A DNA stretch of 64,000 bases from Anniella stebbinsi (GCA_029215795.1 JARDYH010000007.1:74783763-74847762); one strand, 5' to 3'. Shown: positions 1 to 11,288, numbered from the stretch's first letter. Made by a program: numbers and translations. The notes: generated by a model not told the origin, from the letters alone.

Positions 1-1333
1 TGATGATCTCCCCTTTTCCTCAAAATGTGCAAAACACTTTTCTCGTCATTATCCAGCAACCCCTCCACTGGAGGACCCAATTACAGTCAAACGTGGCATA
101 TCAGGAACTAACGTTCCAAGTTCATGGTGGACATGAGATTTCTAGAGATGTCACCATGGTTTGCATTCCCTGGCTCACAAATGCAAACCTTCGCAGCTCA
201 TGATGTTCATTTAATGTCTTGGCCAAGCATGACAGTCCCTAAATGAGTGTCTAGGATGTGGACAGCAAAAAAACAAATGACATTTTGAACCCAGATCTAG
301 TACAATGCAACCAACTCTACCGGTAAATTTAGGGCTCTCTGGCTAGTGGTGGTAGGGAGACTTTCCTAAGAGTTCTCTAATTATACATATAATTAATTAG
401 TTGCCCATTCTGAATCAAGCAAAGGAGCATTCATCTATCAGAGCCTTCCCCAATCTGGTAACCCCCAGATGTGTTGAATAGCAACTCCTATCTGTCCTGT
501 TCAGCTCTGTGCTATGCAAACACACACAGCAGTTAATTGTAATGGAGGAGTCAACTAAACCTGCCAAGAGAGAAGCAGAGTTTTTACCGGCAAACAAGGG
601 TTATCGAGAGATAAGTCAGGGACATAGGATCAAATGCACGGGACAACAGGGAAGTTTAATCAGAATACAGAGAGAGTGTCAGTCAGAGGACAATAATACA
701 GAGATCCAAACATGAGTTAAGGCCTGGCTACAAGAAGCTGCAGCTGAGAACCACTGCTGTTTTCAGCAAAGTCCAGACAGAAAATACAGGATTATATTAC
801 CCAGAGCCTCCTGAGCCATACCCACAGCTCAACTTCTGTATATTATAATCCTTACTCCTGTAAAGATTTTCTTGACCTGAGTTTTCCTACTTAATATAGT
901 GATATCATGAGGGGTATACATAGACAGGGAGGAGGTTGGAGGAGCTTATTAGTAGAGCATAGGGAAGAGATAGTTTATGGGGTGCAAGGAAGGTTAAGGG
1001 AAAGAGAGGGGCATATTGAAGGGGCTGAAGAGATAGTACTTATAAGTGGGGTAATGCTCTAAGGTTCAAGGGGGAAGTAGGAAAACAAATACATTACATC
1101 AGAAGCTTATTGGAAGCAATACATATGTGGATAAGAAATGTTTTGTTGGTTTTTAGTTGTGTGAGTCCTTATGGACAGCTCCTTTAGAGTTCTGGCTGGT
1201 TCTGACCACAGACCACTTCATCAGATGCACTGTAAGGTCAGATGATTGTAATCTCTTTTCATGGGGTCTGTGCCTTTGTACTATGGAAAGCGCTGTGTGC
1301 TCATTGATGGCATTGTACAACAGATCCCAAACT

Positions 1334-1334
<1 letters not shown>
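1..1334. other. Intergenic DNA, no gene recognised
   Basis: I see no conserved reading frame or RNA gene here. About 455-495 resembles a fragment of the dispersed 'cctccagatgtgttg' hairpin repeat seen elsewhere in the window. About 1178-1215 (ctcctttagagttctggctgg) matches one arm of the small hairpin element also found at 3166-3363 and 12972-13060. The rest is unassigned. Confidence 0.5.
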
Positions 1335-1371
<37 letters not shown>

Positions 1372-1372
1372 T
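1335..1372. repeat. (TAA)n microsatellite, LINE tail
   Basis: About twelve TAA units. It directly abuts the 3' end of the minus-strand LINE at 1372-3150, so it is probably the A/T-rich tail of that retrotransposon. The related LINE copy at 61565-61975 ends in the same kind of (ATT)n tract. Confidence 0.9.
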
Positions 1373-3150
1373 TATTTCTTACTCGCCTCTCTGTCTGGAT
1401 CGAGGCGGGGAACAACAACATGATAAAATACATAAAACTGATTAAAACATGACACATATTATTAAAACTGCATTAAAAAATCCTAAAACATCCTAAAAAC
1501 ATCCTTAAAACATTCTAAACTTCCACTGGATATGCCTGCCGGAAGAGAACAGTCTTTATAGCTTTCTTAAATTCTAAAAGACTGTTAAGTTGACGAGTCT
1601 CCTCCGGCAGGTCATTCCACAGTCTGGGAGCGGCAGAAGAGAAGGTCCTCTGGGTAACGGTTGTCAGCCTAGTCTTGGCCGACTGCAGTAAGTTCTTCCC
1701 AGAGGACCTGAGCGTGCGAGGCGGATTGTATGGGAGAAGGCAATCCCGCAGGTAACCTGGACCCAAACCATGTAGGGCTTTAAAGGTAATAACCAACACT
1801 TTATACTTCGCCCGGAAACTAATTGGCAGCCAGTGGAGCGATTTTAAAGCTGGCGTAATATGGTCACCCCTAGATGTACCGGTGACCAACCTGGCTGCCA
1901 TATTTTGAACTAGTTGAAGTTTCCGGACTAGGCATAGAGGTAGCCCTATGTACAGCGCATTGCAAAAGTCGAGCTTCAAAGTTACCAGCGCGTGCACTAC
2001 CATCTTTAGGTCTTCCAACTCTAGGAAGGGGCGCAGCTGGCGTATCAGCCGAAGCTGATAGTAGGCACTCCTGGCCGTCGCATCTGTCTGGGCTGTCATT
2101 TGGAGCGACGGATCCAGGAGCACCCCCAAGCTGTGAACACAGTCTTTCAGGGGGAGTGTAACCCCATCCAGAACCGGTTGACACACCTCCAAACCCAGGT
2201 TGCGGCCTTTGACAGCAAGCACCTCCGTCTTGTCTGGATTCAGCTTCAGTTTGTTTTTCCTCATCCAGCCCATTACCACCTCCAAGCATTCATTCAGAGG
2301 AGACACACTATCCTTAGCTGGCACTGTTATCGAACGCATAGAGAAATATATTTGGGTGTCATCAGCATACTGATAGCACCCCGCCCCATGCCTCCGGATG
2401 ATCTCTCCCAACGGTTTCATATAAATGTTAAACAGCATTGGGGAAAGGATGGCACCTTGCGATACGCCACACAGCAGCTCCTTCTTTGCAGAGCAGCTAT
2501 CCCCAAGCATCACCATCTGGAACCTGCCCGAGAGGTAGGACCGGAACCACTGAAGCACAGTGCCCCCGATTCCCAATCCCCTCAGGCGTTCCAGAAGGAT
2601 ACCATGGTCGATGGTATCGAAAGCCGCTGAGAGGTCCAGAAGTACCAACAGGGACATACTCCCCCTGTCAATACTAAGGCATAGATCATCCACTAAGGCG
2701 ACCATAGCAGATTCAACTCTGTATCCCGCCCTGAAGCCAGTTTGAAATGGGTCTAGAAAATCAGTGTCATCCAAGACTACTTGGAGTTGAAAGGCAACCG
2801 CCCTCTTGATCACCTTGCCCAAGAATGGAAAGTTCGATACCGGTCTGTAGTTATTAAAGTCCAGGGGATCCAGGGAGGGCTTCTTTAGAAGCGGCCGTAC
2901 CACCGCTTCTTTTAAACATGATGGATGACCAGCCATGAAGGACAGGGATCAAGAGGGCAGTCGTCGTCCTCACTCCTCCAAGCAGCTTGTCCACATCCGC
3001 GGTACTCACCAACTGAAACTGATCAAGTGTAATTCTACTCGTGGAGTCACTGGACACTCCATCGTCAGCCTCTGCTATAACAACGGCATCTAAGTCGGCT
3101 CTTATCCGAGAGATTTTATTTGCGAACTGCCGAAGGCTCTAAAATTGGAT
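1372..3150 (-). mobile_element. L2/CR1-clade LINE, 5'-truncated
   Basis: This is a minus-strand non-LTR retrotransposon copy. Its 3' end (about 1372-1515) has the signature 'cgcctcgatccaga..gaggcg' followed by aataaat and a trinucleotide tail, shared with the copies at 61565-61975 and, more diverged, 60110-60355. The reverse-transcriptase frame occupies 1515-2936. Upstream of 2936 the coding similarity (TADVDKLLGGVRTTT) continues in another frame between about 2940 and 3057, so the copy has a frameshift or deletion. It stops near 3150, so most of the element is missing. The clade is judged from the RT motifs and C-terminal tail; L2 versus CR1 is not settled. Confidence 0.85.
1515..2936 (-). 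pseudogene. LINE reverse transcriptase (ORF2 C-terminal part)
   Basis: The 473-residue open frame encodes the reverse-transcriptase domain and C-terminal tail of an L2/CR1-clade LINE, the enzyme that copies element RNA into the genome by target-primed reverse transcription. Visible motifs in order: NNYRPVSNFPFLGKV near 28-42; LLDLSAAFDTIDH near 99-111 (catalytic Asp in motif A); GVSQGAILSPMLFNIYM near 157-173; and YADD at 190-193 with both catalytic aspartates present. The tail carries LKSLHWLP and TQRTFSSAAPRLWNDLP, typical of these LINEs. The endonuclease domain is absent. The methionine start is arbitrary because the upstream coding sequence continues in another frame. The copy is therefore a truncated, non-autonomous relic, although the remaining frame is unbroken and so fairly young. 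Confidence 0.85.
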
Positions 3151-3165
3151 AGTGGTGCATAGTGG

Positions 3166-3363
3166 TCAGCGGAGGCTGGTGGTTCTGATTTCAGTGGGGC
3201 TGTGAATCCATTATAGGTTTTAGCCAAAACCAGCCAAAACTCTAAAGGAGTTGCTGAACCTTTTACCCTGCAAAATAGGTTCAGAACCTTGGATAGCTCC
3301 TTTAGAGTTATGGCTGGTTCTGACTAAAACATCACCGAAATTGGAGCTGGAAGCCTCCACTGA
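3166..3363. mobile_element. Small hairpin MITE
   Basis: The ends are inverted repeats (tcagcggaggct at the left, agcctccactga at the right, 11/12 matching). Inside are two inverted copies of a 'ctctaaaggag / ctcctttagag' arm flanked by 'ggttctga'. Fragments of the same arm occur at about 1178-1215 and 12972-13060. I found no clear target duplication and no coding. This is a non-autonomous DNA element by structure. Confidence 0.55.
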
Positions 3364-4410
3364 TACAACCATACTGCCTCTGAGCCTGATGATGGTAGTC
3401 CTTTCTCCTTTCTACTGCTGATGTGGATGTATTTGGGTATGAGTTCCTCTCCACCGCTCGGGTGCTAATACTTCTTTGTGCCTACAGGAGAGAACGGTAC
3501 CACTTTTATTGCATTATGATCTCATCTTACAGCATCAAGTGCTTTGCAAACATTAGCTAATCATATTTTCTTAACCTCCCCTGCAGTTTTCTATGGCCAA
3601 ATTACTTTATTGTGTGAAATGTATGTCAAAGAGGCACAGGAAGGAAGAGTTAAAGTGAATCTATGGACTCAGTCGTGTCTCCTGTCTCTCTCTCTCTCTC
3701 GCTCCAACATTCACCTTTAGCGACTTCGGTCTATTTCTAGACAAACAGAAGCAAACCAAGAGAGGAGCCTCCTTTTCTGCTCTTGCAGACTGCCTTGAAT
3801 GCACAAAAAAGGGAAACAATAGCCGTTATTTACCCTCCGATATATTCACTTATCTCTCTCAGCCATTCTGCGTCACAAAGAAAGGGTTATTCTGGTCAAC
3901 AGGATAATAAATCTCTGGATGTCAAAGGCTGTTTTTCAAAAGGTCTGTGTCACGCAGCTTCTTTAGTCTACCACTTCTGTCCCAGCTGGGCAATGCCTGG
4001 CAAGGCATTAATGAGACACTTTTAATCCCAGCGGCAATAACGGGTGGGTGATGTCCAGAGCTGCTGGGAGACATCAGCAAAAAGGATCTCTCAATGCTTG
4101 ACCCTGCCATTTCTGCTCATCCATCTGATGGAGTTAATGAAAGTGTCAAAAGAGTCGTCCTCTGGTTTGTCCATCTGGCAAGTCCATCTCCGGCATGAAG
4201 GACTCATGCCGTAGGTGGTAGCCATTGATCCAGTGTCCTTGCTTCCAACAGAGGGACATGCATGGAACACACATCGATTCTGATTCTTTTGGATCCCACC
4301 CTCCTCTCCACTATAACGCATGGGTAAAGTACTTCGCTGCATATTTCCTCGGCATTGGCTGGACTGGCACAATTTGAGCAGCCAAATGGGTGTTGGAAAC
4401 ATCGTTGTCT
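3364..4410. other. Intergenic DNA, no gene recognised
   Basis: Mostly unassigned single-copy-looking sequence with a short (CT)n run near 3685-3703. Short open frames exist on both strands but none shows a recognisable domain or a codon pattern I would trust. Confidence 0.4.
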
Positions 4411-4512
4411 CATTTCCAGAGAGGTAGTCATGTTAGTCCGTTGCAGCAAAAATGACAAAGAGCCCTGCAGCACCTTAAACATGAACACATTTATTTATCC
4501 TGGCATAAGCTT
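4411..4512 (-). repeat. Interspersed repeat, 'aagcttatgccataataaat' type
   Basis: In the minus orientation this reads like the high-copy reptile repeat 'gaaagcttat..aataaa..gttagtct..aaggtgc..caagactc'. Other copies lie at 4905-5015 (+), 5632-5705 (+) and 17752-17845 (-). I cannot assign its class with confidence. Confidence 0.5.
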
Positions 4513-4513
4513 T

Positions 4514-4900
4514 CCTTGGGGATGGGCGAATGAGCAATGTTCAATACCGTTAGGATTCTCTGCGCGTCTGACGCTCGATTCTCATTTGTGTTTGCGATCG
4601 CTGTGAACGGGCTATTTGCGCAAATCGAGCAGTGAGGGCATGGGAGATTTGTGGAGATCGCCCCAAATTTGCGCACATTCCCTAATTTCCTGCATGGACT
4701 AAAGTGGGGCTGCCTCAGTCTACTGAGGAAATTCCTGCAATTGAAGGAATTTGCGTAAATCAAAGTGGAATGAGATGAAGGTAAGGATGTGTTTGATAAT
4801 TTAGAATATTTTCAGTGGACGTGAGTTTGCACTCGTGTTCACGTTCGAGGCTTTGAACGGGGCATGTTCACCTGTTTTGCAATCCACAATGAAATTTTAA
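4514..4900. repeat. Unclassified CpG-bearing repeat
   Basis: It begins 'ggggatgggcgaa' and contains several CpG-rich 'gcgcaaat' and 'gcgatcgc' words unlike its surroundings. The start resembles the TAGGGATG-type TIRs of the hAT-like elements in this window, but I found no matching right end. It lies between a minus and a plus copy of the 'aagcttatg' repeat. The call is tentative. Confidence 0.3.
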
Positions 4901-4904
4901 TATA

Positions 4905-5015
4905 TCCCTAGCTTTTGTTCATCTGATGAAATGGACAGTGTCCACAAAGGTTTAAGAAATAATGAACAGATTTGTTGGTCTGTAAGGTGCCACAAAACTC
5001 TTACCATTGTCCTAC
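4905..5015 (+). repeat. Interspersed repeat, 'aagcttatgccataataaat' type
   Basis: This is a plus-strand copy of the repeat at 4411-4512. It runs from 'catctgatgaaatggacagtg' through 'gttggtctgtaaggtgccac' and is diverged. Confidence 0.5.
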
Positions 5016-5631
5016 AACACAGTAACTTTATTTCAAACTGCAGTCACAGAGCTGCAGGGTGTGAATTCACTGGCTGGGTACCGCATGGTGCCTTATTGTT
5101 CATGTACATGGATGTGCGCAAGAGAGAAGATGTGGCCATCCTTCTCATCCAGGGCCAAACTAGACATAAAACCATTTGTGAAATTAGCAATCATGTTAAT
5201 GGTTTAAGTCAGGGGTTATTTTATGATATGTTAATGGTTTAAGTCAGGGGATCATAGTAATAGTGGGAAGATTGACATAATAGTTGTCCTTAATCCTTTG
5301 TCCTTATTCTAACCGGAGCAAATATTATTGAATCTCTTGATGAATTGTACTTCAGCAATTCAGCACAATTCATCAAGAAATTCAACTCTATTTCCTGTGG
5401 TTTTGATAAGGACAAAGGTTTTTTTTAATCACGCTACATATATTAAATGGCTCCCCACTGCAATGATGTCTGTGCAATCATCCAACAATATTTTTAAAGT
5501 GACAACTGTTAAGGGAATGATCACCTTCCTGTACCTTTTGCATTTCAATTCCCTCTAACAATACAGTTTACATTTCCCACCCACCCCCAGCCTGCTTTTA
5601 TAAATCTGCCAATGAGGTTAGCGCTTCATGC

Positions 5632-5785
5632 ATCTGATAAAATGGACAGTGCCCATAAAAGCTTATACCAGAATAAATGTGTTAGCCTTTAGGGAGGCAC
5701 AAGACTCTGTTGTTTTCACTGCAGCAGACTCGATGGCCTTAATGGCCCCTTCCAACTCTACTACTCTGTGATTCTATAATTAATG
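5632..5785 (+). repeat. 'aagcttat' repeat followed by CR1 3' end
   Basis: The first part (5632-5705) is another 'catctgataaaatggacagtg..aagcttat..aataaatgtgttag' copy. The second part (about 5705-5782) reads 'gactcgatggcctt..ccccttccaactct' and ends 'gtgattctata', which matches the 3' end and ATTCTATG-type terminal repeat of CR1 LINEs in plus orientation. Confidence 0.6.
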
Positions 5786-7370
5786 CAGCCACCTCTGTGG
5801 AAATACATATAACAATCACATGTTTTTCATAAAAGTGCCACATTTACACCATCGGGGCACATGGTATTTCACATAGTATTTCACATGGGTGGAAGACACA
5901 GTGACTCGTAACAATTACATGCATTTCATGCGAGCATCAAATTTACAACATTTGTGGACTAATACATAGGAATGTTGCAGACATCCAACTGGGGTTCAAG
6001 GCCTAGCAATTTCTCGCTGACTCAACCTCCCCCCACCCCCCGATGGGCACCTGTCTTTGGATCTCTGCCCTTACCTGACTTGATGTGTGCCAAGTTGGGC
6101 AAGCACGGGGATCCCTGCTCCCTTGCTGAGCCACCATTTTGAATAAAAATGGTAGCTCTGTGTTTTTTTGTAATGTGGCAATTTGTATACATGGACCTTA
6201 AAGGTGTTCCCCCCCCCATAAATGGCCCCTTTACGGCTGCCATTTACACAAATGGCCCTTTACCAAAAAGGGTGAGGTGCCATTCTTACGCAAAATGGAA
6301 GCTCAACACTGGAGAGGGGTGGGTGTGCCACTTGCTCCGACAGCTTGTTGCATGCAGTTCACAGGGTCAGGCAGCTGGTGGGGTTCCGGCAAGTGCCACA
6401 TGACCCAGGCTGCAGTACGTTTGCCCATCCCTAGTAATACACATAGATCATTTTCAGAAATTGTGACATATGAAATTACACATGTGGATCTAGGGTAGGC
6501 GAATTACACAATTACTGTCTACCTTAACCTCAGTGATTCAGCTTCAAGAGGATCTTGGGAAAGAATTAATCCCCAGAGAAAATATGCATTCATTCCCCAT
6601 TTGGAGATTTCTGACATTGTGGTGGTGGAATTGAAATGACAGCAGGGTGGATTCAGCCATACAGATCCAGTGTCCTGTCAACTTTGCTGCCAGGCTGCAT
6701 CCTGTCACCACTGGGTCACCCCCAACTCCTGGGACGTCCACTGGGAAGTCCCACTATGGGGAATTTTACCCAAGTTCCCCTTCAAACCTGGAGCCCACCT
6801 TGTTCTTATGAACAACATGATATTTCTAGGCCCCCAATGTCTGAGATTCCTGGGATTTTGCAAGCTCTGTTCAAATATTTCCCAGCATCCTCCTCTCCTT
6901 TCTCCTTCCATGTGAGGTAGGCAGGCTCACCACACGTGCAAAGGGATTCCCTCATAGTCTCTTTTATTACTTAAAATTATATTTCCTATTGTGATGAAGG
7001 TGATTTGAAATACATTAAAATTCGGACAGGAGATCCAGATTATGAACACTTAAAAAACAAAAACAAAAAACATAACATAAACAGCAACAATCGGTGCAAA
7101 CACATGGGATGCAAGTCCTTGTCTTCACGTGTGAGCATCATAAGACTTCAAAGAGTTCACATGTTAAAATCACAATTCTCTGCCTTCAAAATGTTCTCTC
7201 TCTGACTAGCTCTATATCCATTTTGTTTCCTGTTCTCTCTTCTACATGTATTCAGTTTCTTCCTTACTTTTTGCCTCCTGAATATCTGTGTCTGGTTTTA
7301 GCCATTATTCTATGCCCTCTTTTCCCCCACATCTTTTTTAGCAAACAGGAGCCATTGTATCCTGCAATTC
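5786..7370. other. Intergenic DNA, no gene recognised
   Basis: No gene or clear repeat was identified. C-rich low-complexity runs occur near 6029-6041 and 6210-6218. A TTTATT (AATAAA on the minus strand) at about 6963-6968 lies 1.9 kb beyond the receptor gene at 8853-9833. It is too distant to call as that gene's polyadenylation signal without transcripts. Confidence 0.35.
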
Positions 7371-7632
7371 CTGGGTTGGATCTGAATTTAGTCATCCTTA
7401 GAGGAGACCCATGGAAATTGAATGGACAAGTTACATTTAACTCAAATCCCACTGATTCCAATGGGCCTGCTCTATGGATGACTAAGGCCCTTTCTACACC
7501 ATAGGGGTGTAGAGGGAGGGAGGGAGGGCAATCCCAGAAGTACCTAATACCATCGCTGCACAGGGACCAGCCGGGGGCCATCTCAGGCAAAAAGCCTGGT
7601 GTGGAAAGGGCCTTAGTCTAGATCCAACCTAC
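7371..7632. mobile_element. Nested palindromic MITE
   Basis: The outer arms 'gggttggatctgaatttag' (from 7373) and 'ctagatccaacct' (to about 7631) are inverted, and the left half contains 'actcaaatcccactgattcc'. Inside, 7482-7616 forms a second inverted pair, 'ctaaggccctttctacacc' against 'ggtgtggaaagggccttag' (one mismatch). The inner 135-bp unit is either a second element inserted in the first or the loop of one compound palindrome. The flanks do not give an unambiguous target duplication. Confidence 0.55.
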
Positions 7633-8852
7633 TTAGTGCTATGGAAGGGCTTCCCCAGATGTTCACCAGGGAGGCATTAACAGTCATATGAGGTCAAACA
7701 TCCCATTTCTCTCAGTTCTTCAGAATGGCTTGTCACATGAAGAGGAAGCACTGAGGCAGGAACCATTGAGTTCCTTTTCCAACTTCTTTTGTAACATGCA
7801 AAGGGAGAAGTGGGCATACAGCTTCACACATTCCTTTGAGGAGAACATGTAAAGCCACACTTCATGGGTGTTGGCTTCTCCTCCTCCTCCCCCTCCAACA
7901 TCTCTATTATCTGCTGTTGTCTATTTTCAAAATGCTCCTCAACCGTTCTAGCTTGGGACCCTCATTTCCTCAGAGTACCCATTTCTGCACAGGAGGCCAG
8001 AAACGAGTATGAGTATTGTAAATCATATATCAGCCCTTTATCCAGCAGGGCAGGGGAAACGGGGAGGGGTTCAGAGTCCCATTATTCCATTCCGGAAACT
8101 CTTGGAAAGTCTCAGTCACCGTTTTGTAGGAGGCATCAGCATGGAGGATTGTGGCTTTGATGGCTTGTACTCAGCACCTCACCTTGGCCTGAGCCTTCTC
8201 TGCCATCCACTTCCTCTCATCCCTTCCCCTTCCTCCAAACTTATCTAATAGCACTAACAGCATCCATGGCATCGGGAGCCAAGGGAACTGCATTTCCTAT
8301 GGTTCCCAGTTCATTGGATGCTGCGGTGAGAATCACAACGGTGTCTAGGTCTCAACAGAGGCCCACTTACAAGCCACTTCTATCACCAGTTAACTTTTGG
8401 AGACAGAAAAAAAAGGAACGAGTGGAAGGAAAGCCTCATGGGTAGCAAGGTCAATCATGGGCTGGAGCTGTCTCCAAGCTTCTGGCTGTGAGGCCTAGAC
8501 TCAGAATCACATTTCAAGCAATCAGTGTATGCTGACCAAATTGTTGTTGTTGTTTGCAGAAGCCAATTTTAAATCAGGCTGCAGGGGAGTGGAGCTCACC
8601 CGTCACTAGTTCTAGGTATCAAAAACCAAAGAGTGAGAAGACTGGTTGTGGTTCCTCAACCCAGTGATGCTCAGAGTCACTCTCTCCTCCAATGAACCCA
8701 GAAGTGGAGACATGATAGTTCTAACAACATGAATGGCTTGGGAGGTTCAGTTTTGGAGGCCTGGAGCTATTTCAGTAAACCTCAGAAAATATTTAGCACT
8801 GTCTGCTAGGCCTCCAGGGATGGATAGAGTAAGTGTCCATAGAGAAGGGGGG
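7633..8852. other. 3' flank of the receptor gene
   Basis: This lies downstream of the minus-strand receptor stop codon. It probably contains the 3' UTR, but I see no AATAAA or ATTAAA on the minus strand within the nearest kilobase. No repeat or other gene was recognised. Confidence 0.35.
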
Positions 8853-9833
8853 TCAGAGCTTGGAACAGTAAATCAGTTCCTGAGGGCCTGCTCTCCCCAG
8901 CTTCTCAGTCCCTCTGCAGAAGAGCTTACGGATTAAAGAAGGCAAAGCACAGATCCGTTCTACACGCATCAGGAAGCCCCAACATGAACGTTGCACAGCA
9001 GAGGAAGAGAAGTAGAAGATGATGGGGTCTAAGCTGGCATTGAAGGTGCTGAGAAGCAAGGCCTTGTCCCTCCACCCTGGACTCTCCCAACTGATAAAGC
9101 CAACCACATGGGAGACATTGTAGGGTGCGAAGCAGATGATGAAGACAACTAAAGTGGCAGCCACCAGCCCCACGGCCCGGTGCTTTTTGCTCTTGTGAAT
9201 GTGGGACGAGGACATCACAATCCTCATGAAGCTGAAATAGCAGAAACAGGTGATCAAGGATGGCACTAGGAAGAGGAGGATGCCCAGCTCCAGGCGGACG
9301 GGGAGTAGGGTGGTCAGCTGATCCGGAGTGAAGTTGTCATAACAGTCATCATCAGATTGGTCGCTCAGTGAGGAATAGTTGGCCCGCTGAAACTCAGTGA
9401 TGTACACAATGCTGCAGTGGGCAAATGAGCAGGCCCAGAGACCCAAGCTAGCGATGGCCGCGTAAACTGAATTGCGCCTCATCTTGTAGTGGATGGGATA
9501 GGCCACTCCCAGGTAGCGCTCCACACTCACTGCAGTGAGGAAGAGTGTGCTGGAGTAAATGGTGCTGAAGTAGACAAGGCCGCTGAAGGGGCACAGGAAA
9601 GTGGGGAGCGGCCAGCGGCCGGCGGTCACCTTAGCCACCTTGAAGGGCAAGAAGGCCAGGAAGAAGAGATCGGAGAGGGTCAGGTTGAGGAGGAGGACAC
9701 AGTTGGGTGTGGCCTTGGTCTTCAGCTTCTGGATGAGCGCACACAGGGCCAGCAGGTTGGTGGGAAAGCCGGTGAGGATGGTGAGCAGGTAGATTGAAAG
9801 GTAGATGCCCCGGGTTACATAGCTGAGAGACAT
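8853..9833 (-). CDS. FFAR3-like: Free fatty acid receptor 2/3-type GPCR
   Basis: This is a 326-residue, single-coding-exon class A GPCR of the free fatty acid receptor family. In known members (FFAR2, FFAR3) these plasma-membrane receptors bind short-chain carboxylates such as acetate, propionate and butyrate and signal through Gi/o, and Gq for FFAR2. Seven hydrophobic segments are visible. Markers: C81-C164 (TM3-ECL2 disulfide); E105-R106-Y107 in place of DRY; VSVERYLGVAYP; H139; PVRLEL with R180; FAPYNVSHVVGF with H232; SPGWR with R245; and NASLDPIIFYF in place of NPxxY. H139, R180, H232 and R245 match the family's carboxylate-binding set. N152 (NYS) is a likely glycosylation site in ECL2. 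The sequence shares FFAR3-like features (SAHCSIVY, ESPGWR, LLSTFN) and FFAR2-like ones (ERYLGVA), so orthology is unresolved. The start is chosen because the ATG lies 15 nt after a good splice acceptor. The frame is intact. Confidence 0.93.
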   Translation of the reverse strand: MSLSYVTRGIYLSIYLLTILTGFPTNLLALCALIQKLKTKATPNCVLLLNLTLSDLFFLAFLPFKVAKVTAGRWPLPTFLCPFSGLVYFSTIYSSTLFLTAVSVERYLGVAYPIHYKMRRNSVYAAIASLGLWACSFAHCSIVYITEFQRANYSSLSDQSDDDCYDNFTPDQLTTLLPVRLELGILLFLVPSLITCFCYFSFMRIVMSSSHIHKSKKHRAVGLVAATLVVFIICFAPYNVSHVVGFISWESPGWRDKALLLSTFNASLDPIIFYFSSSAVQRSCWGFLMRVERICALPSLIRKLFCRGTEKLGRAGPQELIYCSKL

Positions 9834-9870
9834 GCTGGAGGCTTTTCACCTGGGTCGGTGGGAAGAGGAG
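9834..9870 (-). promoter_or_regulatory. Probable 3' splice acceptor in 5' UTR
   Basis: Read on the minus strand, a pyrimidine-rich tract (tctcctcttcccaccgaccc) ends in AG at 9851-9850. The ATG at 9833 follows 15 nt later. FFAR-family genes commonly have an intron in the 5' UTR just before a single coding exon, so the real transcript probably begins further upstream, at higher coordinates. Confidence 0.6.
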
Positions 9871-9935
9871 ACGTGTGAGAGCCAGTTTGTAGGTTAAGGA
9901 AGAGAAGAGGGAAGATATATCCACTCCCAAATATT

Positions 9936-10480
9936 CTTAAGAACATAAGAATGTAAGAAGAACCATGCTGGATCAGACCAAGGATCCATGTAATCCAGCA
10001 CTCTGTTCACACAGCGGCCAACTAGCTGTCAACCACGGACCAAGAAAGGAGGACACAGTGGAACAGCACCCTCCCACCCATGTTCCCCAGCAACTGATGC
10101 ATATATAGGCTTACTGCCTCTGATACCGGTGGTAACACACAGCCATCAGGACTGGTAGCCATTGATAACCTTCTCCTCCAGGAATTTAAACAACCCGCTT
10201 TTAAAGCTATCCAAATGGGTGGCCATCACCACATCTTGTAGTAGCGAATTCCATAGTTTAATGGAATAAGTCCTTCCTTTGATCTGTCCCGAATCTCCTA
10301 CCAATCAGCTTCATGGGATTTCCCCACCTGGTTCTAGTATTTTGAGAAAAAAACAGGTCTCCTAATCCCACTTTTTTCTTAAACATTCCCTCTAAAAACG
10401 TATTACAGGGACACCCCCTGCCATGTATTATAGGGACACACACATCCCGGCCATTGCACAAGAGGGTCTATGAGATAGGG
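9936..10480 (-). mobile_element. CR1-type LINE 3' fragment
   Basis: On the plus strand it begins 'taagaacataagaatgtaag', the reverse complement of a TTCTTATG-type CR1 terminal repeat, followed by 'gctggatcagaccaagg'. Homologous pieces occur at 19388-19450, 24962-25006, 25661-25800, 36400-36537, 45955-46030 and 49110-49345. It is non-coding and 5'-truncated. The family is inferred from the terminal repeat. Confidence 0.65.
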
Positions 10481-10901
10481 TGGAAAGTTAAACATCACCA
10501 GAGAGGAGAAAATGCAGCCACTCCCGCCAAAACAGGGGAGAACGGAGATGCCACCAAAGTGAATAAAATGTGCATACGCTGATTCATATGCACAGAAGCA
10601 AATTAGTTACTAAAATGTAAATAGAAATACAATATATTAGTCACCACGATGGGGAAGACTGTGACCAGGGGACCTGTGTACCTATTCCATCTCCTAGACA
10701 GGTGCTGACTGTGGATGGACATCATGGCCCCTGCTCCGCTCCCCCTTCTTAAGGTTGTTTTGAGCATTTAAATTGGATTTGGACCTTTCAAACAGAGGAC
10801 TGACCTTTGTAAAGTAGGTCATGTGGCCACCTTAACATGAGTTCCGCTTCTACCGGAGCATCTATTTCTGTTTGCTTCCCAAGTCTCCTTCAATCCACCC
10901 A
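10481..10901. repeat. Intergenic with dispersed repeat copy
   Basis: About 10618-10830 matches 56218-56420 over several stretches ('gactgtgacca', 'cctttcaaacagagga', 'catgtggcca'), both in plus orientation. This is a diverged interspersed repeat of unknown class. The remainder is unassigned. Confidence 0.45.
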
Positions 10902-10917
10902 AGAGCGAGAGAGCGAG

Positions 10918-10958
<41 letters not shown>
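10902..10958. repeat. (GA)n microsatellite
   Basis: An imperfect then pure GA tract of about 57 bp ends just before the target duplication of the MITE at 10969. Confidence 0.95.
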
Positions 10959-10962
<4 letters not shown>

Positions 10963-10968
10963 ATGCTC

Positions 10969-11288
10969 TAAGGTGGCCAGATAAAATCCAGGTCAGAGCT
11001 CATGAAACTTTAACAGTTGCAGAGAAAAGGGAATTTCAGCCAGTGTCATTTGTATGCAATTAGTTCTTGGTGAAATTCCCTCTTCATCACAACAGTTAAA
11101 GCTGCAGGCACTATACTAGAGTGACCCTATACAAAAGAAGGCAGGGCCCCTGCATCTTTAACTGTGGTGATGAAGAGGGAATTTCACCAGGAACTAATTG
11201 CGTACAAATGACACTGGCTGAAATTCCCTTTTCTCTACAACTGTTAAAGTTACATGAGCCCTGACCTGGATTTTATCTGGTCACCCTA
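10969..11288 (+). mobile_element. 320-bp nested-palindrome MITE (copy A)
   Basis: The TIRs are taaggtggccagataaaatc and gattttatctggtcacccta. The exact 8-bp target duplication CGATGCTC lies at 10961-10968 and 11289-11296, which points to a hAT-type transposase. Each half is itself an inverted pair around 'tttgtatgcaattag', and the central junction reads 'gcaggcactatactagagtgacc'. It is non-coding. Sister copies are at 26864, 30647, 32032, 32388, 50104 and 52031. Confidence 0.88.

Noticed and set aside
2100..2630. 176-codon plus-strand frame
   Set aside because: It is antisense to the LINE reverse transcriptase, which has clear motifs on the other strand.
9489..9797. Plus-strand frame opposite the receptor gene
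   Set aside because: Shadow of the GPCR coding sequence; acidic low-complexity peptide without a domain.
10872..11063. Arg/Glu-repeat frame
   Set aside because: Translation of the (GA)n microsatellite.
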